From positions 88,328-110,800 of the forward strand of contig NW_003148792.1 of assembly GCF_000003605.2 (NCBI RefSeq): a stretch of DNA of 22,473 nucleotides, in the 5' to 3' direction. The DNA comes from Saccoglossus kowalevskii (Eukaryota; Hemichordata; Enteropneusta; Harrimaniidae). Under the pieces are notes generated by a model. It did not search any database and had not been told where the DNA came from. It saw only the letters and a list, made by a program, of their open reading frames with translations. Positions 10,999 through 20,957 of the stretch are shown here, in pieces (positions within the stretch are counted from its first letter, which is position 1; every line of letters starts with the position of its first letter). The translations under genes and the position numbers were made by a program.

Positions 10999-11700
10999 CT
11001 GGAAAGAGACATTTCGACTTGAGCCGTGTACATTCTGATTAAAGAAGTGACTTGTATGTTGTGATATGTTATCTGGAAACATGATTATTAAGTTATATAT
11101 AAAGCTCAGTTTGATGCCAACAAACAGTCTATCCTAATGTGCCTGAGCACGGTCTCAGATTCCACGCGCTCCTACATGAGGTGATATCTGGTATGTAGCT
11201 GGTGTCCACAAATGCTCTTTAATCCATTATAAAATAACGCTGGTGTCCCAATGGTCTTCTGTATATATGTATTATACTAACATAGTAAAAGATACAATGA
11301 TGGTAACTATATTTGAATGTGTCTTAACCAATGATAAGAACCACAAATTAAAATTTGAAGGGCTTTGTCTGAAACACACACCAATATATTCACCCTTATG
11401 CTAGGAGAGTTTCTAAACTTTTATGGCGGCCAGAAACGGTTATTATAAATATTTTTTAACGATTTTATTCACGGGTCCATTCACCCTTAAGCTATATCCT
11501 ATCCTCCGATGGTATTTTATTTATGTTTCGTATACGTCGTCGTATGTAATAGCGAGGTCTCCAGGTGGTATGACCTCTACATTGCGGGGCCAGCACTCTG
11601 TGGGTAAATGCCCTTATAAGTAAGCATTCATATTTACTTTACATCGTAATCAATGGGTATGTTGTTATACTATGCTTTGATTGGATGCTTGGGTCGTGAG
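10999..11700. other. Non-coding, partly promoter-like
   Basis: No gene is supported. A plus-strand TATATATAAAG occurs near 11094-11104 without a following credible exon. From about 11400 GC rises toward the promoter at 11719-11925. Open frames of 66-69 codons at 11423-11623 and 11681-11890 match no family I know. Confidence 0.4.
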
Positions 11701-11718
11701 TTTACTGAATGACTGGAC

Positions 11719-11925
11719 GCATGCGCAGACTCTTCGCGCGAATAAAACATTATCACAATATCTCCGTACAACTCTCGCGTTACCAATGCTGACACGCAGT
11801 ACGCGCTTAAAAGTCACACAGAGACACTGCCTAGATTGTTTAGATAGTACAAGAATTCGTTATCAACATCCGATCGTGGGTCTGGGATAGTTTATATAGG
11901 CAGCGACACACCACGAGTAGCAGTA
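11719..11925 (+). promoter_or_regulatory. TATA promoter with upstream NRF-1-like site
   Basis: TTTATATAGG at 11891-11900 is a strong TATA box. About 25 bp downstream is GCAGTACC (about 11920-11927), a plausible initiator, and 76 bases after the TATA starts a well-placed ATG (11976, A at -3). Further up, CGCATGCGCA at 11718-11727 matches the NRF-1 palindrome closely. The surrounding 300 bp has higher GC than the intergenic background. The element order is direct sequence evidence; transcription is inferred. Confidence 0.45.
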
Positions 11926-11975
11926 CCACCGTGAATCATTTTATCGAAAACACCAGTCTTGTTATAAAGGTGAAA

Positions 11976-12055
11976 ATGAGTATGTTAAATATAGTATATC
12001 CTATAATGTCGTTGGATGGCAGTATTAATATTTATGATGGCAGAGCCTTAGTTGA
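11976..12055 (+). CDS. Possible short first exon (alternative N-terminus)
   Basis: The ATG at 11976 is preceded by GAAA and follows the TATA box at 11893 with a plausible ~55-base leader. The frame reads MSMLNIVYPI then MSLDGSINIYDGRALV and reaches GA|GTAAGTACC, with GT at 12056. The exon is 80 bases, that is 26 codons plus two bases. If unspliced it stops at 12057-12059. Both the donor hexamer and the phase are the same as in the 4530-5185 exon, so the two could be alternative first exons joined to one shared second exon. That reading is inference. A tiny unrelated gene or a chance frame is also possible. Confidence 0.35.
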
Positions 12056-13025
12056 GTAAGTACCTTTAATACGTACCGTGTTTTTTTCATATGGTATTGT
12101 TCATTTTTTAATCTTTCTAAATATAAGTTACAACAATGATTCATTCATTCTTTAGACCGATGTCCAGATATTCATTATATTTGTTATATTTGTAATACGA
12201 ACTTTTCTTTTTTTAAATGATTACATGCAGGTCTTGTAAAATAAAGGATGTACTTATTTAATACGATTGTTGAAATAACCTCATAACAGATCGACATTAT
12301 TTACCAGCAACTCTAAAACTACTCTCAGACTGACGCTTCACGTGCAGTATAAGTTTCCAAACTTAGTTCGCTCGCTAGTGTGTGAATTGAAATACACAAT
12401 ATATTGTAATCTAGGAAAATAAGACATTATAACGATGTGCGGTTTTATCCATCCAATGTTTTCTTGAAATTGTTCAAGTTATTCTTTGTTATTGTATTTT
12501 TAGGGTTCAAGTAGGAAATAATAGGTGCCTTATTAATATAGAATATGCCAATTTTTAAAATGACCACCATATAGAGCATATCAGTTTGAGCAAATCACAA
12601 TATTTTGTCCTCATGGAAACAAACACCGGCTTTTTAATTACAGTGTGTCACGTGATCGATGCAACATAATGTTGAAAAATATAACAATTGTCATTATCTG
12701 TTAGTTATTTAGTGCGATCTACTTTAAGGATCACAGATTGAATATGGTCAACACGTGACGGGATTGGCTTTAATTGAATTGTCACAGTGGTCTTTGTAAA
12801 GGTAGTCTACTGTTTACTTTACGATTTAGTGCGTAGTTATGAAGAAACACATGAATGATTGTACATACCTTACATACCGTTATTTTTAGACTTTCAAATA
12901 CATCATAAATTCCTTTAACAATGTGACCGATATCACAGTAATGTAGATGTGTGTGTGGGTCTACAAGGAAGTCATTAATGTCAAAGCTACTCGTCTTCTG
13001 ATTTGTGATGTCTAAAAATACTCAC
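12056..13025. other. Presumed intron or intergenic, no gene seen
   Basis: AT-rich with no credible coding frame. Three CACGTG E-boxes fall within 420 bp (12339, 12649, 12752). Those at 12647-12656 (GTCACGTGAT) and 12752-12759 (CACGTGAC) have the flanks favoured by USF/MiT-type bHLH factors. The number is only mildly above chance. Confidence 0.35.
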
Positions 13026-13095
13026 GGCCATTGACTGGAGTAACATCTTCTAAAAGAACGACGTCTGCATCACCCAAATAGTTCGATTCGTCTCT
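13026..13095 (-). CDS. Possible internal exon, unknown protein
   Basis: On the minus strand a CAGCAG tandem acceptor (exon from 13098 or 13095) opens a frame that runs to a clean donor GGCC|GTGAGT (intron from 13025). It encodes 23 codons plus one base, including NYLGDADVVLLEDVTPVNG, whose acidic and hydrophobic alternation and codon choice look like protein rather than noise. GC is higher than on either side. The unspliced frame is short (stop TAG shortly after the donor). I do not recognise the family. Its end phase fits the candidate exon at 10783-10998. Confidence 0.33.
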
Positions 13096-13098
13096 CTG

Positions 13099-14859
13099 CT
13101 GACTCAGTGTTTGCCAAAAAAATGCCAAATAAACTACTCATTCATTTATCAATCCTATCTATGCAGTCACTTCCAATTTAATTATACACTTTTTTTTTAC
13201 TTAATCTAAGTTAGTAGTTGTAACACTATTCACATAATTATATTAAATTTAAAGTACACCTGTCTCATCGCTTTAAGCTCCAGGGCAAAACCACATTATT
13301 GCAATGTGCGCAAAAGCATACAATGCGTTAAGCAGAACGATGAGATAACATTTCAAAACATGACTTCCAATTGTACACGCCGGGCCGTGAATCACGCTAT
13401 CGTTATATATTCATATGACACTGCATTCCTAAAATACTGCAATCTTGAGACACATTGTCTCGCGTTTTTACGGATTTCCTGTCTCACTTAAAAACGCCAA
13501 TTGAGAACGGCTTAAATAATAATGTGTTGAAGTCATCTCTTCACATTCAAGCACACGCTCATCATTTTTATGATCTAAACTATTCCGACTCGCAATTTTC
13601 ATCTCATTGCAGGTTTTTTTATTTCGATAATATCTGTACATCGGAATCAGAAGGTGAAATAAAGTTCACTACAGATTGATCCAAATGAACTCCCACGTCT
13701 CATAAATGGAAGCAGTAAACAGTAATTACGATGGTGTAACATGTGTCTGGTCTAACTACGTCATAGGTATAACAACACACATTTGATCCCAGTATATTAC
13801 GCACATTGATCGGTATGATTACGTCATATATCGCTAACTATCCCCTTTGGGAAAATATAGCTAACTAGATACATAGTATCATCATTTGCTAAAGGTCTTT
13901 CACTGGTCGCACAGGACTGGCTTTCAATACCGGAAATCTGAATAAAATAATTTGGTATTTATGAAATATAGCATGTTAGTATTCTTCAAAAAACATGTGA
14001 AGTTTACTAGATGAGAATATACATAATAAAATTCGTTGCGTTTGGACAAGTCAAGTGACAATAAAGCTCAACACACTCAGTACAAACAATAAGTTGATAT
14101 TCCGAATACATTGAAACTGTGACAATATTTAATCGCGATGGTTGATGTGACACCGAAACATCGTATTCTGGAGATTGTATTCTGGAGATAATTTTACAGT
14201 TTAAGTGTATTTTAAAGTTCCAGTTTATTTAATTGTATCTTGTTCAGCATGGAATTGTTTACAGTTTTGAAAATGAGTTTTGTCAAACACAGTTTTTAAA
14301 TGTGTAGGTAATTAATTCCATTCAAATATGACATTATATAAAAATTCCCGCATTTATCTATTTTAATTTTCGATGCACACAAATTACCAGTAGTACAATT
14401 TATTTTTAGATGTTGTAATATAGACTCATGCGTTATCAAAATGTAGCTGAATTTGAACTGAACCTTTTTAGATTTAGAAAGAACCCCGTCTTTAAAGAAA
14501 ATGTAGTTTACCGATTATACGTCCCAGATAACACTTGGTGCAATTGTATGCCTACGTAAGCACAAATTAGTTTGAGCTAGAATTACATTTTTATTATATT
14601 GGACATTATCCCCCCTTTTGACACTATGGTATTTTAGACCTTTAGATTCTCCCGATAAACTTTAGGGATGCAATGTAAATTCGAAAACTATTTTGATTTG
14701 GTTCTTATAATATTCCGTGGAACTTTTTTGTTTCCGGACAAAACTTTCCGAAGTTTCATATAGATTTCTATGTTAACGAAACGCATAGATACATACAAGA
14801 AATAAACACAAAACAAGATAGCCAAGGCTCAGTATGAGCTTTTAGCCTACGTGTGTGCA
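13099..14859. other. Non-coding stretch
   Basis: No supported gene. Frames at 13306-13491 and 13455-13679 overlap each other and look like noise. A 14-base direct duplication (GTATTCTGGAGATT, 14163 and 14177) is the only local repeat noted. Confidence 0.45.
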
Positions 14860-14861
14860 AT

Positions 14862-15133
14862 TGTTAAGATAAGGTTCAGGGGTGGATAACAAGAGACGAA
14901 CTGGTGTACACTATAACATATGACTTTATTGAAACTCCTGCCGTGATGTGTCAAAGCACCCACTTATATACACAAGTTTACATTCCTTGTATTTTGGCGG
15001 TTGGCCTTGTAGATGATTGGGTAATAGGGAGACGAGCTGATAGGTAAATAACTATTAATGAGGTTGTTTTATTGGCTAAAATTAACGTACTATGATTGGC
15101 TAAATTATTTGTAAGCAGAATCCTAAATCGACA
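14862..15133 (-). mobile_element. LTR-like promoter/terminator unit
   Basis: Read on the minus strand this holds, in order: three CCAAT boxes (plus ATTGG at 15095, 15071 and 15016), a TATA box TATATAAG (plus 14963-14970), and AATAAA about 33 bp downstream (plus 14925-14930). Promoter and poly(A) signal this close together is the layout of a retroelement LTR. TGTCGATTTAGG at 15133 could be the 5' end and CTTATCTTAACA at 14862 the 3' end, but I found no target duplication, so the borders are tentative. It shows no evident similarity to the LTR-like insertion at 7888-8462. Confidence 0.4.
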
Positions 15134-15143
15134 TCAAGCTCGG

Positions 15144-15840
15144 CTAGTTATATTTCCGATACCTATCTTGTTTAAAATATGAGTTAATTACTGAAATCAT
15201 GGCATCTTTTGTCATGTTAATAACACAGCGACGATGTAAAGTACAAAACAGTGTACCCCCGTTAAATAATAATGATACTTTAATTCCTAGGAGGTTCTCC
15301 AAATACATGTTTGTAACACTGTATCGTATGTGAATGGGGGCGTAATTGTATCTCACTTAGTGGAGGTTATAAATTGTTGTGACAGAGGAATGTCATCCAT
15401 TCAACTCGATATTATGCATTATTGGCATAGATCTGTATATGCAAAAATGGCCGCGGTGTATAATCTTTTAAGATTCTGTGCTTTGTTTTATTATATCTGT
15501 AGCATAATAATGAACAGGATATCCTAGATTAACGCGTCGCTAATTTACTTTTACTATCAACTGTTTCAAAAAATACCTCTCGTAATAGATTACGACGATA
15601 ATTTATAGGTATTACACCATGATTAGAGATCTAATTTACTTTGTAATCCAACTATATCTTCAAGGTTGGCAAATGTTGAAATGAGTGAGAAGAGGTATAA
15701 TGAGATTTCAAACATAAAAGTAGACACCAATATGACAACAATTGATTGGAATAGTTGCGCAAGTGAAGCTGAGTCGGTAATATTTCAAAACCAGACTAAT
15801 TTGAGGTCAAATTATTCTCAATAATGTAGGGCATGATTAT
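15144..15840. other. Non-coding stretch
   Basis: AT-rich. Short frames at 15144-15356 (minus) and 15330-15527 (plus) have no recognisable content. Nothing further seen before element A begins. Confidence 0.45.
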
Positions 15841-16537
15841 TAGCTCCGCTGTCGACTTTGTCGAGCGGAGCTTATCATATGAGTGATTGTCCGTCGTCGT
15901 CCGTCGTCGTCGTCGTCCGTCGTCCGTCGTCCGTGTCAATGTTTTACTTTTTCGACTTCTCCTTGAAAACTACAAGCCTGAATGCTTTGATACTTGGTGT
16001 ATATGTACCTTGGGTAGACCTCTCTTAGGTTTGTTCATTTCATGTTGATATCTTCAATTCTCTAATTTTGGTGAATATTTTTGTCATTTTTGGTAAAAAG
16101 TGATATTTTCGACTTCTTGTTAAAAACCGCAAGTGCAATTGCTTTGATATTACATATATAGGTACTACATGTGGACCTCTCTCAGATTTGTTCATTTTGT
16201 AATGATATCTTTAATTCTCTAATTTTGGTGAATATTTTTATCATTTTTGGTAAAAAGTGATATTTTCGACTTCTTGTTAAAAACCGCAAGTCCAATTGCT
16301 TTGATACTACATATATAGGTACTACATGTGGACCTCTCTCAGATTTGTTCATTTTGTGATGATATCTTCAATTCTCTAATTTTGGTGAATATTTTTGTAA
16401 TTTTTGGTAGAAAGTGATATTTTCGACTTCTTGTTAAAAACTGTAAGTCCGATTGCTTTGATACTATACATATTGTTCATTTTCTGATGATGTCTTCAGT
16501 TCTTTAATTGAAATGTGCATTTCTAACAGCGGAGCTA
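15841..16537 (+). mobile_element. Element A: 12-bp TIR element with 157-bp internal repeats
   Basis: The ends are perfect 12-bp inverted repeats: TAGCTCCGCTGT (15841-15852) and ACAGCGGAGCTA (16526-16537). The left end also folds on itself: AGCTCCGCT (15842-15850) pairs with AGCGGAGCT (15864-15872), with CGAC/GTCG pairing inside. Next is a CGT/CCGT microsatellite (15891-15935), then tandem units starting TTCGACTTCT at 15951, 16108, 16265 and 16422, exactly 157 bp apart. The fourth is truncated. Just outside the right end is another hairpin, CAGCC-GATA-GGCTG (16541-16554). No open frame runs through it. A non-autonomous DNA transposon is the simplest reading, but no clear target duplication flanks it. 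Confidence 0.75.
15891..15935 (+). repeat. CGT/CCGT microsatellite
   Basis: A run of CGTCGTC and CGTCCGT words directly downstream of the left-end hairpin of element A. It is CpG-rich in an AT-rich setting. The word GTCCGTC also appears at the equivalent place in element B, and GTCCGTCTG in element C. Confidence 0.85.
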
Positions 16538-16800
16538 TCTCAGCCGATAGGCTGCTTGTTTATAAATAAATGATTATTGAATTTTATTTGAGTTGCACTG
16601 CAGTAATTTATTATGCAATTGTAGTGAACTGAACCAGACATTATCATCAACTCAACTACTTTATCAAAAAGTTCATCTACATAACCTGTGATGTTATAAA
16701 TATGCTTTTGTGAAATTAAATATATTATAGTACATGTAAATTTACGATTTCAGTGTTTTTCTTCAAATTAAGGATGTAGTAGACTTTCATGGTGCTTTTT

Positions 16801-18263
16801 AGTTCCTGTTCGGACGCAGTCCGAAAACGGGGACTTGTGTTTTGACCTTTGTGTGTCTGTGCGAGCGTCCGTCCGGTATATTAGAAATGCCTGGACTAAT
16901 CACAATCAAACTTCACACATACATCATATATCATATTATACATATGCACGTCAATTTGTTTCACGATCTGATTCAAGATGGCCAAATGGCGGCCATTTTT
17001 GTGCTAAAAAGATTTTGTTCAAAATTGGTATATATTATTTTGTTTAGTGAATGTGGTTCTAGTGCTATATCTCTGACTTGCTTTGACTGATAATGTTCAA
17101 ATTTTAAATATTTATTATACATCATGTCATAGATATACAGATATATTGGTTTGACGATTCTATTTAATGGCCGAATGTTTGCCATTTTTGTGCTAAAAAA
17201 TCATCAAAATCAAGCTTTTCCTGGTTGTTTACAGATGGATTTCGTTCAAACCTTGTATATACGTTGGACATTATAGGACCTCGATGCACATCATTTTGTT
17301 TTTCCATCTGATTCAAGATGGCCGAATGGCGGCCATTTTTGTGCTAAAAAAATCATAAAAATCAAGCATTTCTCGGCTGTTTACAGATGGATTTTGTTCA
17401 AACTTGGTATATACATTAAACATTATGGGACCTTGATGCAAATAATTTTGTTTTTCAAATAAGATACAAAATGACCGACTGGTGGCCATTTTGTTTTAAT
17501 GAATGTGGTTCTCGTGCCATATCTTTGACTTGCTTTCACTGATTATGTTCAAATTTTAAATACTCATTACAGATCATGTCATAGATAAACAGATATATTA
17601 GTTTGACGATCCTATTAAAAATGGCCGAATGGTTACCATTTTTGTGCTAAAAATCATCAAATATCAAGCATTTCTGGATGGATTTTGTTCAAACTCGGTA
17701 CATACATTAGACATTATGGGTTCCTGCACATCATTTATTTTTCAGATCGGATTCAAAATGGCTGTCTGGCGACCATTTTGTTTTAATGAATGGGCTTCTA
17801 GACCCATATCTCCAACTTGTTTTGACTGATTATGTTCAAATTTTAAATATTCATTATACATCATGTCATAGATATACGGATATATTGGTGGCTTTTTTTG
17901 TGCTAATCTGGATGGATTTTATTCAAACTTATAACATACATTAGACATCATAGGTTCCTGATGCATGTCATTTTATTTTTCAGATTGCATTCAAAATGGC
18001 TGACTGGTGGCCATTTTGTTTTAATGATTGGGCTTCTAGAGCCACATCTCTTAAATGGCTGATTTTGAATGCTGTTCCAGAGCAATATCTCTCAATATGG
18101 TACAAGTACGTGTTTGACGATCAGATACAAATGTCAATCATTTTAATGTTAAAAAATCATATTTCTGACATGGTTATATTCCTTCTGTATTACTATAAAC
18201 AAAACTATATATGGCTTGTTTTTCATTTTTTTCTTATTAAATGGTGACTCATACCATAGGACT
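16801..18263 (+). mobile_element. Element B: hairpin-led repeat element with ATGGCCGAATGGCGGCCAT units
   Basis: It starts with a hairpin: TTCGGAC (16809-16815), GCA, GTCCGAA (16819-16825), extended by AGTTCCTG opposite CGGGGACT with two G-U-type pairs. A TG-rich stretch with GTCCGTCCGG follows. It then carries seven copies of a near-palindromic word, best copy ATGGCCGAATGGCGGCCAT at 17318, with others at 16978, 17167, 17471, 17621, 17758 and 17996. Most spacings are 137-153 bp. Copies are usually followed by TTTTGTGCTAAAAA or TTTTGTTTTAATGA. The right end is uncertain; AGGACT at 18258 is a poor match to the left end. No coding frame of substance. Confidence 0.6.
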
Positions 18264-18544
18264 TAGGCAGCCATACGACCTTTTTTTTATTAAATCACAT
18301 TTTTATTTCAAGAAAAAACAGTATCAGAATTTACAAGTAACGGAAATCCCAGGAATGTGCACTTCGGCTAAGCCCCTCTGAGACGAAACAATAACATTTG
18401 TAATTAGCAGAAGTAAACATTACGTGTACGTGTCTGGTCAAATAACCGTATGCACTAACACTTTGCTGATAGTTCATTGCATCGCTTTTCTCTACTATAT
18501 ATTACTGTTCATTTATTTTGTATTGACCAAGTTTATTTTGCAAA
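18264..18544. other. Non-coding; T-rich tract facing a minus-strand poly(A) signal
   Basis: An oligo-T run at about 18281-18288, followed by TTTTTATTTC (about 18300-18309), reads on the minus strand as AATAAA then A-rich sequence. This resembles the 3' end of a transcript or retroposed copy running right to left. No coding frame was identified upstream of it on that strand. Confidence 0.25.
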
Positions 18545-18685
18545 ATGGCACAGAAAAAAAATTTGGAAAAGATTGTTTCAATGACAAGCGCAACCTGCAA
18601 GTTTCTGAATAGCAGAAAGAGTATTTTTTACTATGAAACAAAGTCCCTCTACGAAAGTCGGACGAAGTCAAGAAAACCCAAGTGA
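18545..18685 (+). pseudogene. Out-of-frame leader of the Mutator-like fragment
   Basis: ATG at 18545 opens a 46-codon frame beginning MAQKKNLEKIVSMTSATCKF, basic and Lys-rich, that stops at 18683-18685. It overlaps the 18633 frame by about 50 bases in a different register. A basic start just ahead of the Mutator-like frame suggests both were once one reading frame, now split by a frameshift. This is inference; the leader alone has no identifiable domain. Confidence 0.25.
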
Positions 18686-19061
18686 CATTTGCTCCACCAC
18701 ACCGGAGACTGAAGACACTACCATAACCACCTCGAATGCTGACGATGACACCACTATACTATCACTGGAGGCTGACGACACAACATCAACACTCAGGATG
18801 AGCATGTCCAAACAAAAAATAGTGCCAGCGAAGTCTGCAGTATCTGGCAATGCTTGTGGTGAAGCGAATAACACGAGGCTCGTCAACCTGGATATATTGA
18901 TTTCGAATCTGGCTGACCACTGTAAATGTTCTCAGTGTAAGGGAAAAATATGTATCCATGAACAATCTCATTATGGCTGGAAATCTCACTTTAGTCTCCG
19001 GTACACATTCGGCCTTTCGAACATAACACATTCAGTGTTGCGAATTTTTATAATTGCTTAA
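18633..19061 (+). CDS. Mutator-like transposase-domain protein, N-terminal remnant
   Basis: The 142-codon frame starts at an ATG with A at -3. Residues 1-80 are Ser/Thr/Asp-rich (two related DDTTI/ADDTTS stretches). Residues 82-123 carry the part I recognise: LVNLDILISNLADHC, then CKCSQCKGKICIHEQ, then GWKSHFSLR. This matches my memory of the opening of the Mutator-like transposase domain found in many invertebrate repeat-derived proteins: a hydrophobic VxLDxL helix, a CxCxxC zinc-ligand cluster (97-102), a hydrophobic strand with Glu, then GLxSxFxxxC. Here the next expected cysteine pair is missing and the frame ends 19 residues after SLR. No catalytic domain follows, so it cannot be an active transposase. 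It lies between repeat elements B and C. An alternative is one exon of a host gene derived from such an element. Confidence 0.5.
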   Translation: MKQSPSTKVGRSQENPSDICSTTPETEDTTITTSNADDDTTILSLEADDTTSTLRMSMSKQKIVPAKSAVSGNACGEANNTRLVNLDILISNLADHCKCSQCKGKICIHEQSHYGWKSHFSLRYTFGLSNITHSVLRIFIIA

Positions 19062-20957
19062 TACATTGTTTATGTGTTGTTAATTAAAATGTATTTGTTG
19101 TTGAAAATTGTGTGTGTGTCGAATTCCAAGGGTTTTAATACATGCCTCCCAAAAGCTACGTACATTGCCATTCTAAAACACCCTCACACGGCTATGACAA
19201 TTTAAGTGTAGCGACGTGACGTCACTCAAAAACATTCGTATTCGATTCTGTCGGGGTCATTAATTCATTTTCAGTAAAATATCTAGCTTAGACGTCATTT
19301 CGAACATTTCAATCTTCCTGATGCCTAAATTTTATTCTAATTTAGGTTTTCCCCGTAGTCATTGACACTATTCAAGGGTATGGTTCATTGTAGCTGGCGT
19401 GATGGGGTAAACTTATCACAGTAAAAAAACGTGATGTAATTAACGTTTACATTAGTGTTATCATAATAACGAAAGTCTACGACATCATTACGTTTATCTG
19501 GTCACTTGATGGAAAATCCTCATCTTGGGTGCAATGGGATTATTTAGACTATGGAACGTCTTTAGATAGAATGTTTGATTAGACGGAGACAGTAACTTTA
19601 TACATGTATCACTGCAGTTACTTCTTCAGTTTACAATTTCTGCGAGTTTTTTGCAAGAACTTGAAGCCAATACGGAAACTATAATGTTAAGGTTTGCGAT
19701 AGTTGTGAGAGGCAAGTCCAGGGATGTCAGCTGAGGCACATTTATAATTCGTATTATGTATCTTTATTATAGTTGAAATCCAGACTATCCTAAAAATTAA
19801 GCCTCCAACAAAATGTAGTTTGGTGTAATGGCATTGAAAAAAATATAATCATATGATTTCGAAATATTATATTATTCACAATGACAAATACAAATCATAT
19901 TTTATTTTCAACTACCTCTTTTGTCTGTCACACTCTCACAGTTGTAATCTGTAGGCACATAAAGAAAATCTGTATATGGTCCAATAACGTTTTTATTTGG
20001 CAAGTATCACTACATTGTCATCAGACTGCACACCAGTAAACATGATTGATTATAGTGTGCAGTTCCATAGTGCAACCTTTTCACAGTTTTAGTTGTGATT
20101 GATGTTGTTTTTAGAAAAACATTTGTAATAGCAGATTGATGCATGATAGTTGTGATGATTGCCATATGATTGAGATAAGTAAATAGGCACAAACATATTG
20201 CCACAGTTGCACTGGAGAAGAGGATTGATCAAGATTTCTAGCTGGAACATTCTTGATAAAGAGTTGACTTTCCCATTTTTTTTTGTAGCCTTAATTTTTA
20301 CATTCCTGCAAAACTACGATGCAAGACCCGATCCGTTGCTTTATTTTTCCCTCAGACAGCAAGCGGCATAGGTAACATACAAAAAACAACCTCAGTAAAT
20401 TGTTTTCAAAAGTGAGGTACTTTCTTTCCTTGTGAGGGCCAACTCTGGAATTAAAACTAAAAATCGAAAACACATTCGTGACTTTACAATGTTGCTTAAT
20501 TCATGTTATGTTATGAGATGTAGACGTACTTTATTCCCATAATATCTATAGATCTGTCTTCTGTCATACTGTATCAGTGATGATGATCATCTTAGATAGA
20601 TACCGGTAGTATAGATACGCTATTTTCTAGATGTCGGCTTCTGTCTTACAGGCCGATATAAATAAAATAATAAAATAAAAGTAAATTAGTGTCATATGAT
20701 TATTTTTTGCGAATGGTCTGACATGAAAAGGGTGCAGTATAGCTTATGCAGTGGCATCATACTCGTGGATGAACAATGTGATTTTCACCAAAATTGTTGA
20801 GTATTCTTATTTTTAAACAAAAATTGTATTAACTGTTCATAGAAAATACAAGCCAAATTTGTTGCAGATTTTTACTGCATATTACACTGTATTTGGAAGG
20901 TGTTGTCTACTTACCTCCCTTTGGTTTGAAGAATGCTGTTCAGAGTCTCTGTAATTG
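19062..20957. other. Non-coding stretch
   Basis: About 1.9 kb, AT-rich, with no supported gene. A perfect cyclic-AMP response element is at 19217-19224. Near 20661-20683 is an A/T-only run of AATAAAAT words. The frames at 20010-20204 and 20291-20473 (minus) look like noise. Confidence 0.5.
19217..19224. promoter_or_regulatory. Perfect CRE (TGACGTCA)
   Basis: The palindrome TGACGTCA sits in GACGTGACGTCACTC, the full CREB/ATF site. It lies about 150 bp downstream of the Mutator-like fragment. No gene start is visible nearby, so this is motif evidence only. Confidence 0.4.

Noticed and set aside
12339-12759. Three CACGTG E-boxes in 420 bp
   Set aside because: A six-base palindrome is expected a few times in a 22-kb window; the clustering is mild and not clearly linked to a promoter.
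14163-14190. 14-bp tandem duplication GTATTCTGGAGATT
   Set aside because: Only two copies, with no associated feature; ordinary slippage.
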